NCBI RefSeq assembly: GCF_000023945.1
Contig: NC_013158.1
Span: forward strand, 62,001-126,000
Reading direction: 5' to 3'
Origin: Halorhabdus utahensis DSM 12940
GTDB lineage: Archaea > Halobacteriota > Halobacteria > Halobacteriales > Haloarculaceae
DNA length: 64,000 bases
In this document: piece after piece, positions 7,742 through 16,596 of the stretch
Layout of the letters: every line of letters starts with the position of its first letter
Numbering within the stretch: position 1 is the first letter of the stretch
Notes under the pieces: generated by a model
What the model saw: only the letters and a program-made list of their open reading frames with translations
Database searches by the model: none
Told to the model about the DNA's origin: nothing
Made by a program: the position numbers and the translations under genes

Positions 7742-10700
7742 ATGACAGCCGACGACCAACCGACGATCCTGTTGATCGGGAGCGGCCCGATCCAGATCGG
7801 CCAGGCCGCAGAGTTCGACTACTCCGGCGCACAGGCGTGTCGCGCGCTCCAGGAGGAAGGCGCACGCGTCGTCCTGGTCAACTCGAACCCGGCGACGATC
7901 ATGACCGACCCCGAGATGGCCGACGAGGTCTATCTCGAACCGATCAATACCGAAGCCATTGCCGAGATCATCCGCAAGGAGGAACCCGACGGCGTGATCG
8001 CGGGTCTGGGCGGCCAGACCGGGCTCAACGTCACCGCGGAGCTCGCTGAAGAGGGTGTCCTCGAGGAACACGACGTCGACGTTATGGGGACGCCGCTGGA
8101 TACCATCTACGCGACCGAGGACCGCGAGCAGTTCCGAAAGCGGATGGAGAAGATCGGCGAGCCGGTCCCCGCCTCGACGACGATCAAGAGCATGGACGAG
8201 GTCGAGGCGGCCGTCGAAGAAGTGGGTGGCCTCCCCGTCATCATGCGGACAACCTACACGCTCGGTGGCGCGGGATCGGGCGTCATCGGCGACATGGACG
8301 AACTCAAGGAAGCCACACGCAAGGGCCTGCGCCTCTCCCGGGACGACCGCGTGATGATCACCGAGTCCATCGACGGTTGGATCGAACTCGAGTACGAGGT
8401 GATGCGCGACGCCGATGACTCCTGTATCATCATCTGCAACATGGAGAACCTGGATCCGATGGGGATCCACACCGGGGAGTCGATGGTCGTCACTCCCTCT
8501 CAGGTCATCCCCGACGAGGGCCACCAGGAGATGCGCGACACGGCGCTGAAGGTGATCCGCGAACTCGAGATCCACGGCGGCTGTAACATCCAGTTCGCCT
8601 GGCGCGACGATGGCTCGCCCGGCGGCGAGTACCGCGTCGTCGAGGTCAACCCCCGCGTCTCTCGCTCGTCGGCACTTGCGTCAAAAGCGACGGGCTACCC
8701 GATCGCCCGCGTGACCGCGAAGGTCGCGATGGGCAAGCGCCTCCACGAGATCGAAAACGAGATCACCGGCGAGACCACCGCGGCCTTCGAACCGGCCATC
8801 GACTACGTCGTCACGAAGATCCCGCGGTGGCCGATCGACAAGTTCCGCGACGTCGACTTCGAACTCGGGCCGGCGATGAAGTCGACCGGCGAGGCGATGT
8901 CGATCGGCCGGACGTTCGAGGAGAGTCTGTTGAAGGCGCTACGCTCGACAGAATACGACCCTGCAGTCAACTGGACCGAGGTCAGCGACGACGAACTCGA
9001 ATCGGAGTACCTCGTCCGCCCGTCGCCTGACCGGCCATACGCGATGTTCGAGGCCTTCGAACGCGGCTATTCGGTCGAGACGGTCTCGGAACTGACCGAG
9101 ATCCGCGAGTGGTACGTCGAACGCTACAAACGGATCGCCGATGCCGCCGACGCCGCCAGTGCGGGCGAACTCGATATCGCGGCCGAGGCCGGATTCACCA
9201 ACCACGAAGTCGCGACGCTCGCCAGCGGCGGTGCGTTCGACGACACGCACGCCTCCTGGTTGCCAGACCGTCTCCTCGACGAGCGTGGCGTGGTCAGCGA
9301 CGACGGGGAGGCGACGCCACAGACCGACGGCGGCGGCGTCAGTGTCGCGGACGTCGAAGACGCCGCCCCCGCCCGCTCGTTCAAACAGGTCGACACCTGC
9401 GCGGGCGAGTTCGAGGCCTCGACGCCGTACTACTACTCGGCTCGCGAACCTCTCTCGGGGCTGGAGCGCAACGAAGTCCAGGTCGATCCGGAGATCGAGA
9501 GCGTCGTGGTCGTCGGCGGCGGCCCGATCCGGATCGGGCAGGGCGTCGAGTTCGACTACTGTTCGGTCCACGCCGTCCGTGCCTTAGAGGAGATCGGTAT
9601 CGACGCCCACGTCGTCAACAACAACCCCGAGACGGTTTCGACAGACTACGACACGTCCGACGGCCTGTTCTTCGAGCCGATCACCGCCGAAGAGGTCGCC
9701 GACGTGGTCGAGGAGACCGGGGCCGACGGCGTGATGGTCCAGTTCGGCGGTCAGACGTCGGTCGACATCGGCCATCCACTGGAGGCCGAACTCGACCGCC
9801 GCGGACTCGACTGTGAGGTCATGGGGACCTCGGTCGACGCGATGGACCTCGCGGAGGATCGCGACCGGTTCAACCGTCTGATGGACGATCTGGGCATCGC
9901 CCAGGCGGAGGGTGGGACGGCGACCAGCGAAGCCGAGGCGCTCGAACTCGCGCGTGACATCGGTTACCCGGTGCTCGTCCGGCCGAGCTACGTGCTCGGT
10001 GGGCGGGCCATGGAAGTCGTCTACAACGACGACGACCTCAAGACGTACATCGAGGAGGCCGTCCGGGTGAGTCCGGACAAGCCGATCCTCGTCGACGACT
10101 TCCTCGCGGACGCCATCGAACTCGACGTCGACGCCGTGGCCGACGGCGACGATATTCTCATCGGCGGTGTCATGGAACACGTCGAGACCGCCGGTGTTCA
10201 CTCAGGTGACTCGGCGTGTATGATCCCCCCACGTAGCGACGAGATCGAGAACGTCATGCCGCGGATCCGTGAGGTGACCGAACAGATCGCCGGCGCCTTA
10301 GAGACGGTCGGACTCATGAACGTCCAGCTCGCGGTCCGGGACGGTGAAGTCTACGTCCTCGAAGCGAATCCACGCTCCTCACGGACGGTTCCGTTCGTCT
10401 CGAAAGCGACGGGCGTCCCGATCGCCAAGCTGGCTGCGAAAGTAATGGCGGGTGCGAATCTCGACGAGCTCGACGTCGCCGAGCAACAGCCCGAGCAGGT
10501 CAGCGTCAAGGAAGTCGTCCTGCCGTTCGATCGCCTCCCGGGTTCGGACCCGCGTCTCGGCCCCGAGATGAAGTCCACGGGTGAAGTCATGGGTACGGCC
10601 GGGAGCTTCGGGAAGGCCTACCAGAAGGCCCAAATGGCGGTCGACAAGCCGATCCCGCTTTCGGGCACTGCCATCGTCGATCTGCCGATCGTCGGCTTCG

Positions 10701-10963
10701 AGGAACACTTCGAGACGCTTGATCTCGATGACTTCGACTCCCAGGCCGAGCTCGAGGCTGCACTGCGGGACGGCGAAATCGATCTCGTGATCTCCCGGAA
10801 TCGTGACGTTCTCGAAGTGTGTGTCGAGGAGTCGACTACCTACTTCTCCACGATCGCAAGCGGTAAGGCGGCCCTCGAGGCTATCGAGTCGGACGACCAG
10901 CCGCTGTCGGTCCAGGACGTCGCGACCCGTCCGAAAACGACTCGGAAGTGGGGCGACAACTGA
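7742..10963 (+). CDS. carB: Carbamoyl-phosphate synthase large subunit
   Basis: 1,073 residues, the standard length for CarB. It makes carbamoyl phosphate from bicarbonate, ATP and glutamine-derived ammonia for arginine and pyrimidine synthesis. The two homologous ATP-grasp halves are obvious: the N-half begins ILLIGSGPIQIGQAAEFDYS (residues 9-28) and the C-half repeats it as VVVVGGGPIRIGQGVEFDYC (about 585-604). Each half carries an ATP-grasp nucleotide loop (TTYTLGGAGSG and PSYVLGGRAMEVVY) and ends in a conserved EVNPR or EANPR metal site. The C-terminal MGS-like allosteric domain spans about 930-1073. The small subunit carA is not in the window. Confidence 0.97.
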   Translation: MTADDQPTILLIGSGPIQIGQAAEFDYSGAQACRALQEEGARVVLVNSNPATIMTDPEMADEVYLEPINTEAIAEIIRKEEPDGVIAGLGGQTGLNVTAELAEEGVLEEHDVDVMGTPLDTIYATEDREQFRKRMEKIGEPVPASTTIKSMDEVEAAVEEVGGLPVIMRTTYTLGGAGSGVIGDMDELKEATRKGLRLSRDDRVMITESIDGWIELEYEVMRDADDSCIIICNMENLDPMGIHTGESMVVTPSQVIPDEGHQEMRDTALKVIRELEIHGGCNIQFAWRDDGSPGGEYRVVEVNPRVSRSSALASKATGYPIARVTAKVAMGKRLHEIENEITGETTAAFEPAIDYVVTKIPRWPIDKFRDVDFELGPAMKSTGEAMSIGRTFEESLLKALRSTEYDPAVNWTEVSDDELESEYLVRPSPDRPYAMFEAFERGYSVETVSELTEIREWYVERYKRIADAADAASAGELDIAAEAGFTNHEVATLASGGAFDDTHASWLPDRLLDERGVVSDDGEATPQTDGGGVSVADVEDAAPARSFKQVDTCAGEFEASTPYYYSAREPLSGLERNEVQVDPEIESVVVVGGGPIRIGQGVEFDYCSVHAVRALEEIGIDAHVVNNNPETVSTDYDTSDGLFFEPITAEEVADVVEETGADGVMVQFGGQTSVDIGHPLEAELDRRGLDCEVMGTSVDAMDLAEDRDRFNRLMDDLGIAQAEGGTATSEAEALELARDIGYPVLVRPSYVLGGRAMEVVYNDDDLKTYIEEAVRVSPDKPILVDDFLADAIELDVDAVADGDDILIGGVMEHVETAGVHSGDSACMIPPRSDEIENVMPRIREVTEQIAGALETVGLMNVQLAVRDGEVYVLEANPRSSRTVPFVSKATGVPIAKLAAKVMAGANLDELDVAEQQPEQVSVKEVVLPFDRLPGSDPRLGPEMKSTGEVMGTAGSFGKAYQKAQMAVDKPIPLSGTAIVDLPIVGFEEHFETLDLDDFDSQAELEAALRDGEIDLVISRNRDVLEVCVEESTTYFSTIASGKAALEAIESDDQPLSVQDVATRPKTTRKWGDN

Positions 10964-10970
10964 CGGCCAT

Positions 10971-11492
10971 ATGGATCCCAGCGAGAAAGCACTGGAATCA
11001 CTGCTTGCGGACGATGAGTCACTGGTCGAGTCCTGGACGGTCGATACGGTCACTCGCGGTTTCGAGTTCTCCCCGCCCGGACTGGGTGGCACTGAGACAG
11101 TTGGCCTGACCGATCGCCGAATCGTCTGGCTCGATGACGAACTCGAAACCGTCGACCTGGAAGACATCAGGTCAGTGGGTGTCGACTCCGTCGGTCAGTC
11201 TCTGGCATCGATGCTGCTCATTACTGGCCCTATCGCGACTGTACTCGGCGCGATTGTGACCATCGTACTCAGGCTGTTTACGTCGCTGCCGGCCCCACTC
11301 ACGCTTGCCCCCCTTGGAATCGGGCTGTGTATCCTCGTCGCTGCGCTCGTCGGGTCTCGGCTGCAGGATCCCGAAGACGTCGACCGTCAGTACTACCTCG
11401 ACATGAAAACCTTAGAGACAACGGTCCAGATCTACGCGACTGAATCGACCGTCGTGGAGATGACCGAACGGGTCAACACGGCACTGCAGTGA
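10971..11492 (+). CDS. PH-like domain membrane protein
   Basis: 173 residues from the ATG eight bases after the carB stop, so it is probably co-transcribed. The N-terminal part (VGLTDRRIVWLDDELETVDLEDIRSV) matches the bacterial pleckstrin-homology pattern of a strand pair reporting a TDRRI motif. Two membrane segments follow (about residues 75-97 and 104-124), then a short soluble tail in which strand-like segments resume. Function is unknown; linkage to carB is positional only. Confidence 0.75.
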   Translation: MDPSEKALESLLADDESLVESWTVDTVTRGFEFSPPGLGGTETVGLTDRRIVWLDDELETVDLEDIRSVGVDSVGQSLASMLLITGPIATVLGAIVTIVLRLFTSLPAPLTLAPLGIGLCILVAALVGSRLQDPEDVDRQYYLDMKTLETTVQIYATESTVVEMTERVNTALQ

Positions 11493-11571
11493 GGCTCACT
11501 GTTTGCCGATGCCCGATCGGCAACTGGCGGCGACCGGCAAACACTTGCCCCCCTCGGTCGATAGGGGGAGT

Positions 11572-12468
11572 ATGAGCGACGTGGACTTTTCGGTCGAGAA
11601 GTACGAGAAACACAGGCATGCGGGCGAAATCCTGGCGGAAGTACGCGATGAGGCCGCCGAACGCGTCGAAGTCGGTGTGAGCCATCTCGAAATCGCCGAG
11701 TGGGCCGAAGACCGGATCCGCGAGTTAGGCGGGAAACCGGCCTTCCCGGTCAACATTAGCATCGACGAGGAAGCGGCCCACGCGACACCCAGTATCGACG
11801 ACGAGGCGACCTTCGGCGAAGAACTGGTGAACCTCGACATCGGCGTGAGCATCGACGGCTGGCTCGCCGATACGGCGGTGACGGTCAACCTGTCCGGCCA
11901 CGACGAACTCACCGAGGCGTCGGAAGAAGCACTCGATGCGGCCCTCGAGATCGTCGAGCCGGGCGTCGAGACCGGCGAGATCGGCCGGGTCGTCGAGGAG
12001 ACCATCGACGGCTACGGCTTCAATCCGGTCGTCAACCTCACCGGCCACGGACTCGGCCAGTACGAACAGCACACCGAGCCCAACATCCCGAACCGAGCAG
12101 TCTCCCAGAGTGCGACCCTGTCGGCCGGTGATGTCGTCGCCATCGAACCGTTCGCCACCGACGGCGCAGGCAAGGTTCGGGAAGGCAGCGACGAGGAGAT
12201 CTTCGCACTCGACCGGGAGGGGTCGGTTCGTAACCGCCGCGCGCGTCAGGCGCTCGAACAGATCACCGAGGAGTTCAAGACGCTGCCCTTCGCCACCCGA
12301 TGGCTTGATGTCAAACGGCCGTCCATGGCACTCAAGCGGCTGAAGCGAAACGACATCGTCCACGGCTATCCTGTGCTCAAAGAGGAAGCCGGAAAATACG
12401 TCAGCCAGAAGGAACACACGATCATCGTGACCGACGACGGCTGTGAGGTCACGACCCGGAGCCGATGA
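11572..12468 (+). CDS. map: Type II methionine aminopeptidase
   Basis: 298 residues starting at the ATG at 11572; an in-frame ATG at 11503 lies in a poorly conserved leader. It removes initiator methionine from new proteins. The pita-bread metal ligands are visible: D (VNLDIGVSIDGW), D (LADTAVTVN), H (LTGHGLGQYEQH), E (VVAIEPFATDG) and E (KEHTIIVTDDG). The insert before the third ligand and the archaeal length fit the type II class. The gene ends seven bases before the TnpB element structure at 12475, so the element may have landed exactly behind the stop codon. Confidence 0.95.
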   Translation: MSDVDFSVEKYEKHRHAGEILAEVRDEAAERVEVGVSHLEIAEWAEDRIRELGGKPAFPVNISIDEEAAHATPSIDDEATFGEELVNLDIGVSIDGWLADTAVTVNLSGHDELTEASEEALDAALEIVEPGVETGEIGRVVEETIDGYGFNPVVNLTGHGLGQYEQHTEPNIPNRAVSQSATLSAGDVVAIEPFATDGAGKVREGSDEEIFALDREGSVRNRRARQALEQITEEFKTLPFATRWLDVKRPSMALKRLKRNDIVHGYPVLKEEAGKYVSQKEHTIIVTDDGCEVTTRSR

Positions 12469-12474
12469 CATCCT

Positions 12475-12539
12475 CCCCGGCGTGAACAGAGCGGGACTAC
12501 GTCCCGCAGGCAGTCGGGCCTTGCCCGACGACGCCGGGG
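12475..12539. repeat. Cloverleaf-like structure, left copy (behind tnpB; possible omega-RNA scaffold)
   Basis: An outer 8-bp stem (CCCCGGCG at 12475-12482 with CGCCGGGG at 12532-12539) encloses two perfect 7-bp hairpins: GCGGGAC-TAC-GTCCCGC (12491-12507) and GTCGGGC-CTT-GCCCGAC (12513-12529). GTGAACAG follows the outer 5' arm and GGCAGTC introduces the second hairpin; both are shared with the copy at 14129. On the minus strand it lies 27 bp beyond the tnpB stop, where haloarchaeal sense-overlapping and omega RNAs are found. Confidence 0.7.
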
Positions 12540-12565
12540 TTTCCTCCGTGGGAGTCTCAGCCGGT

Positions 12566-13906
12566 CTACGACTCGCCGGAGGCAACATTCCCGTCACGGT
12601 GGACGGTACTCGGGTCTGTGCGCTGTTCTTTGGGACGGTGAGAGCGTGGTGACTCCGACCAGTCGTGGTCGTCCCACTCAAACCGCACGGGCCGTGCCAT
12701 CGGCCTGACCGCTTCCTCTGTGTGCCGCTCTAGGAATGTTTCCGACGCTGTAAGGTCGGCGTGCCCCTCGAACCCACACGGACAGGTGAGTGTGTCCTGA
12801 TGCCGTGTCGTTCGGTCTGTCGAACCACACTGCGGGCATTCCTGACTGGTCCACGCCTCTGACCGGACTTCTACCGTGATACCGTATTCTTCGGCAGTAC
12901 AGACCAGTCGCTCGGTGAATTGCTTGAATGCCCAGAAGTTATGGGTCTTGGCGTTTGTCTCGACCGACCAATGCGTGTCCAGTACGTCGGTCAACCCGCC
13001 GATATACAGTGTGTCCACGCCTTCGGCGTACAGTCGTTCCAACAGGTCACGACACAACGCTTCCTGAGCGTGGTCCCGGCGACGAGTCCGTTTCTGGTAC
13101 AGCCGCCGGATACGCTTGCTACTGTATCGCCCTTCATCGAGTTTCGACTGTAACCGGGCGATTTCTCGCGTCGTGTCGCGGAATCGCTGGAACAACTCGC
13201 GGCCCTCGTACAGATATTGCTTACCGGTTGTGGTGGTACAGGCGACGAGATTGTTTGCACCAATGTCCAGAGCGGCCTTTTCATCGGCCAGTGGAGTATC
13301 CCGTATCTCGTCAGAAACAGTCACGGGTTGCGAAGCCCTGAACGTGCTATCAGTCTCGTCGTACCACAGGTCTAACCGACCCTGTTTCTCGTACTCGGGC
13401 CAGTTCGGGTCGCCAGTGATTTCCAGACGGAGACGCCCAGTGTGGTCGTATCGGTCTTTCAATTCACTCCCGACCAGTATTTCGAGTCGGGAGCGATCGC
13501 CCCATTCGACGGTGTACGACGTGTTGCGGATGACGGTATGGAGTTTGCGGCCCTCGTCTTTGTTGCCCCAGAATCCCGGTGGTTCCGGGTGTTCAGTGAC
13601 GGACGTATCCGACTCGTCGTGATACGCTTTCTTGTTCTCGAAGAATCCGCGCCATGCTTCGGAGTTCTTCCGTATCACCTGTTGGGCGGTGGACGCACCG
13701 AGGACGCCTTTGTATTTGCCTTCGAGTCGGCCTGTATCGGCGTCCCACACGTCTTCGTTTTCGTAGCCGCCTTCGTCGTTGTACCGCATGAGGCGTCCGT
13801 AGTTAACCTCGTTCCAGAGAGCGGCGGAAGCGTCCAACAAGTCCCGTAGCAGTCGCTCTCCATTGTCGGAAAGCGGTCGCACGGCGAACGTGTTGGTACG
13901 CTTCAC
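12566..13906 (-). CDS. tnpB: TnpB-family RNA-guided nuclease homologue lacking the RuvC-II glutamate
   Basis: 446 residues from a GTG. The N-terminal helical/WED part is followed by a RuvC core: RuvC-I aspartate in [14 protein letters not shown], zinc ribbon CPQC...CPC, and RuvC-III aspartate in [14 protein letters not shown]. Where the second TnpB of this window has IAFEKL with the catalytic Glu, this protein has LYIGGLTDV, so Glu is replaced by Gly. I recall similar VGDL-type sequences in other haloarchaeal TnpBs, so this may be a clade feature and not a private mutation. RNA binding is still likely; DNA cleavage is doubtful. The C-terminal tail after the RuvC core is basic to neutral and poorly conserved. 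Confidence 0.85.
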   Translation of the reverse strand: MKRTNTFAVRPLSDNGERLLRDLLDASAALWNEVNYGRLMRYNDEGGYENEDVWDADTGRLEGKYKGVLGASTAQQVIRKNSEAWRGFFENKKAYHDESDTSVTEHPEPPGFWGNKDEGRKLHTVIRNTSYTVEWGDRSRLEILVGSELKDRYDHTGRLRLEITGDPNWPEYEKQGRLDLWYDETDSTFRASQPVTVSDEIRDTPLADEKAALDIGANNLVACTTTTGKQYLYEGRELFQRFRDTTREIARLQSKLDEGRYSSKRIRRLYQKRTRRRDHAQEALCRDLLERLYAEGVDTLYIGGLTDVLDTHWSVETNAKTHNFWAFKQFTERLVCTAEEYGITVEVRSEAWTSQECPQCGSTDRTTRHQDTLTCPCGFEGHADLTASETFLERHTEEAVRPMARPVRFEWDDHDWSESPRSHRPKEQRTDPSTVHRDGNVASGES

Positions 13907-13948
13907 GACGACAGATTATTATACTTTTAGTCTTAAAGTCTTTTCGTC

Positions 13949-14092
13949 ATGCGACCCAACATCGACATTTCACACACGCTCGGTGGCCGAGTCAAAGACT
14001 ACGCAGAAGCGAACGATTTGGACCTCTCGGAAGCCTATGCAGAGGTGTTAAAAGCAGGTCTGGAAGCGTTGGAGACTCAGGACCAGCAGTAA
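13949..14092 (+). CDS. 47-residue ribbon-helix-helix protein divergent from tnpB
   Basis: The ATG at 13949 opens MRPNIDISHTLGGRVKDYAE and continues with NDLDLSEAYAEVLKAGLEAL. One short beta strand followed by two amphipathic helices is the ribbon-helix-helix (CopG/Arc) plan. It is transcribed away from tnpB across a 42-bp AT-rich gap that must hold both promoters. It lies within the element, so it probably controls tnpB or its RNA. RHH partners are known beside many haloarchaeal tnpB genes, as far as I recall. Confidence 0.7.
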   Translation: MRPNIDISHTLGGRVKDYAEANDLDLSEAYAEVLKAGLEALETQDQQ

Positions 14093-14128
14093 CACGACGG
14101 TTTCCCACCGGAGCTTACGCGATTCACG

Positions 14129-14193
14129 CCCGCCGTGAACAGCGTGGCGTCGAAGACGCCACGGGCAGTCGGCCGTAGGCCGACGACGGCGGG
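14129..14193. repeat. Cloverleaf-like structure, right copy
   Basis: An outer stem CCCGCCGT/ACGGCGGG (14129-14136 and 14186-14193) encloses a 9-bp hairpin CGTGGCGTC-GAA-GACGCCACG (14143-14163, 21 bases with loop) and a 7-bp hairpin GTCGGCC-GTA-GGCCGAC (14168-14184). The stems differ in sequence from the copy at 12475 but pair perfectly in both, while single-stranded GTGAACAG and GGCAGTC are kept. That is covariation, and it argues for a selected fold. Confidence 0.7.
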
Positions 14194-14263
14194 ACTCTCT
14201 CGCTGTTGAAAGGTAGGCCGCTTTTGCACCACGGAACGCAGTTTCCGAGCCCACGACAGCCCC

Positions 14264-14464
14264 TCAAGCGTCGTTCATTCGACGTTCAGTCCGATGGCCG
14301 CAGGACTGACACACAGCGACGCGATATGGCTCACGGGAATAGGCGGCGTTCGCCGACGCCTCGTTTTCTGTGTGCAGCCTGATCGAGACGCCGTGGGGCC
14401 GGTTGCGCTCACAGGACGGACAGTACTCGGTACGGGTATTTGCCGTCTGATTGGCAGTCGCCAT
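14264..14464 (-). CDS. Small zinc beta-ribbon protein (DUF7835-like)
   Basis: 66 residues from the ATG MATANQTANTRTEYCPSC; 16 more residues are open upstream but read as non-coding. Two CxxC knuckles (YCPSCERNRPH and AVCQSCGHRTE) form one zinc ribbon, with the REPYRVAVC motif between. Similar tiny ribbon proteins are common in haloarchaea and have been proposed to bind nucleic acid or protein partners. No function is proven to me. Confidence 0.75.
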   Translation of the reverse strand: MATANQTANTRTEYCPSCERNRPHGVSIRLHTENEASANAAYSREPYRVAVCQSCGHRTERRMNDA

Positions 14465-14759
14465 ACCGGTTGTGCGTCGGCAAGTACCTTTTAATGGGCG
14501 CGTCGTTCGCACCGTTCATCGAGTGGTGGGACAGCACTCGAAAGCACGAACCGAGACGGCCCTAGGGGGCATTTCCAGACATCTCTGTCCCGCTCCGGCA
14601 TGAAAACAATCCGAAAACGGCCGATAGATATAAATATCACTTCTTCGTGAATCTGTAGTCCGTCAGAGGCGGTCGACGATAGCCGGAATCGTATCGGATG
14701 GTTCGCCAGCGGCCCCGGCCTCGGAAGCTTCTTTGGATCCCAGCGGCGACTGTGACACC

Positions 14760-15302
14760 ATGGATCAGGTTTTCGCCCCGTGGCGTATCGAGTGGGTCGA
14801 ACGCTCCGAGAAGAATCCGGACGTCGATGCGTGTATCTTCTGTGAGCTTCCGGGGTGGGACGACGACCGAACGAACCGCCTCATCGCCGAGAACGACCAC
14901 GCCTACGTGCTTCTCAACAACTACCCGTACAATCCCGGTCACGCGATGGTGATCCCGCGCACACATACCGGCGCCTACGGCGATCTCGACGACGAGGAAC
15001 TGCTGGCTCACGCCCACCTCAAACAACGAACGATCGACGCCATGGACGCCGCGTTCGATCCCGACGGCTACAACGTCGGCCTGAATCTCGGCGGGAGTGC
15101 GGCCGGCGGCTCGATCGACGACCACCTCCACACCCACGTCGTCCCCCGCTGGGAGGGCGACAACAACTTCATGGCTGTCGTCTCCGAGACGAAAGTCATC
15201 GTCGAAGCACTCGAGGATTCCTACGAGCGGCTGCACGATGCCTTTGCCGATCAGTCCGGGGCGATCGTCACTGATCCCGACGACGCGATCTCGTTTTCGT
15301 GA
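14760..15302 (+). CDS. HIT-family nucleotide hydrolase/transferase
   Basis: 180 residues beginning MDQVFAPWRIEWVE. The histidine triad is DDHLHTHVVPRW (about residues 121-132), whose middle histidine forms the nucleotidyl intermediate. The N-terminal CIFC pair with downstream H residues is the usual structural zinc site of the Fhit/HinT-like branch. NNYPYNPGHAMVIPRTHTG is the conserved substrate-binding block. It most likely hydrolyses AMP-linked or dinucleoside polyphosphate substrates in the cytoplasm. Confidence 0.93.
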   Translation: MDQVFAPWRIEWVERSEKNPDVDACIFCELPGWDDDRTNRLIAENDHAYVLLNNYPYNPGHAMVIPRTHTGAYGDLDDEELLAHAHLKQRTIDAMDAAFDPDGYNVGLNLGGSAAGGSIDDHLHTHVVPRWEGDNNFMAVVSETKVIVEALEDSYERLHDAFADQSGAIVTDPDDAISFS

Positions 15303-15341
15303 TCGTCGCGTCGCCACTCACCACCCTCGATTCCCGGGCGA

Positions 15342-15485
15342 TCACAACCCTTGATCGGTGAACCGACCTTCCTGCTCGTAGATGGCCACCAGCTCCTCGA
15401 CGAACTCAGCGATCGTTTCGTCGTCCTCCAGATAGGGTTCCATCCGTTCGACCAGTTCGTCGTCGAGTTCTATCGTGCGTGACAT
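15342..15485 (-). CDS. 47-residue RHH-like protein (DUF7557-like)
   Basis: The ATG MSRTIELDDELVERMEPYLE, followed by DDETIAEFVEELVAIYEQEG, gives an N-terminal strand and two helices in ribbon-helix-helix order. The frame is open 20 residues upstream, but that region contains a likely promoter (TATAA near 15508 on the other strand) and weak composition. Such proteins resemble antitoxins, but no toxin gene is next to it. It may be a solitary regulator. Confidence 0.65.
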   Translation of the reverse strand: MSRTIELDDELVERMEPYLEDDETIAEFVEELVAIYEQEGRFTDQGL

Positions 15486-15601
15486 TATGTATCGTACATT
15501 CTGTCGAGGCTTATAGATGTCGACCGTATCACTGACGGGGTTCACTCATCTCGCCGTGAAACACGAAGTCACTATAGGCATCGCTTCCCTATCCGCAGTC
15601 G

Positions 15602-16549
15602 ATGACTCGTCGCCGGACGCTTCGACGCGTCGGTCTATTGTTGTTCGGAGCGAACCTGGCGCTGTTCGTGGCCAAAGGCGTCGTCGCCGTCGAGACCGGC
15701 AGTCTCGCCGTCCAGTCCGAAGCGATCAACAGCCTCGCCGACACCGTCTATTCGCTGGTTATTGTCGGCGGACTCTACCTGACGACGCGGCCGCCGGACT
15801 TCGAACATCCCCACGGTCACGAGCGGATCGAGCCGTTCGTCTCGCTGTTCGTGGCTGCCGGCATCTTCCTGGCCGGCGGCGCGGTGATTTACCAGTCAGG
15901 GACAGCATTGCTTGCCGGTGACATCGAGTCGTTGCGGAGCCCAGCGGCCATCGGCGTTCTCGTGGTCTCCATCGGCGCGAAACTCGCCCTCTATCGGTAC
16001 TGTCTGGCCGTCGGACGAACGTGGCAATCGCCGGCGCTGGTCGCGACCGCCCTGGATAACCGCAACGACGTGCTGACCGCCGGTGCCGCCCTGGCTGGCG
16101 TCATCGGTGCAGCCGTCGGGGCACCGATCCTCGATCCACTTGCCGCTCTCGTGGTGGCCATTGGCATTCTGCACACCGGCGTCGAAGTCGTCCGGGACAA
16201 CGTCAACTACCTCGTCGGTGCGGCCCCGCCGGACGAACTCCGGAAAGAGATCCTTCGGACCGCTCTGGACCATCCCGACGTCAAGGGTGCACACGACGTA
16301 ATCGCCCACTATGTCGGCCCTGAAATCGACGTGAGTCTGCACGTCGAAGTCGAGGGCCATCGAACGCTCCGGGAAGCCCACGACATCGAGTCGGCCGTCG
16401 TCCAGTCGGTCGAGGAACTTCAACAGGTCGACGACGCGTTCGTCCACGTCGATCCGAAGGAACTCGGCGAGTGGAAAACCGACGAGGCAGTCGATCAGTT
16501 GGTCGAGACGACTGAGGAGACCACCGACAGAGCCGACGACGGGCGATAG
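15602..16549 (+). CDS. Cation diffusion facilitator (CDF) family metal transporter
   Basis: 315 residues with six membrane helices. The transport site residues appear as SEAINSLADTVYS in helix II and DNRNDVLTAGAALAG in helix V, the S/N/D pattern used for divalent cations. HPHGHERIEPF is the histidine-rich loop between helices III and IV. The cytoplasmic C-terminal domain (about 205-300) carries DHPDVKGAHDVIAHYVG and an EVEGHRTLREAHDI block typical of dimerising CDF tails. It exports Zn, Mn, Fe or similar; the ion cannot be told. Confidence 0.9.
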   Translation: MTRRRTLRRVGLLLFGANLALFVAKGVVAVETGSLAVQSEAINSLADTVYSLVIVGGLYLTTRPPDFEHPHGHERIEPFVSLFVAAGIFLAGGAVIYQSGTALLAGDIESLRSPAAIGVLVVSIGAKLALYRYCLAVGRTWQSPALVATALDNRNDVLTAGAALAGVIGAAVGAPILDPLAALVVAIGILHTGVEVVRDNVNYLVGAAPPDELRKEILRTALDHPDVKGAHDVIAHYVGPEIDVSLHVEVEGHRTLREAHDIESAVVQSVEELQQVDDAFVHVDPKELGEWKTDEAVDQLVETTEETTDRADDGR

Positions 16550-16596
16550 TGGCGACGGACCAGCCGATTTTTAGGTGCCGGGGGAATGGTGGATGT

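Larger units (their letters stand above)
12475..14193. mobile_element. IS200/IS605-family (IS1341-type) tnpB element with RHH gene
   Basis: A tnpB gene on the minus strand and a tiny RHH gene on the plus strand lie between two similar structured sequences in direct orientation (12475-12539 and 14129-14193). No tnpA is present, so movement would need a transposase in trans. The boundaries are set to the outer stems of the two structures; true cleavage sites may lie a few bases outside (ACATCCT precedes the left one). No target duplication is expected for this family and none is seen. Confidence 0.7.
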
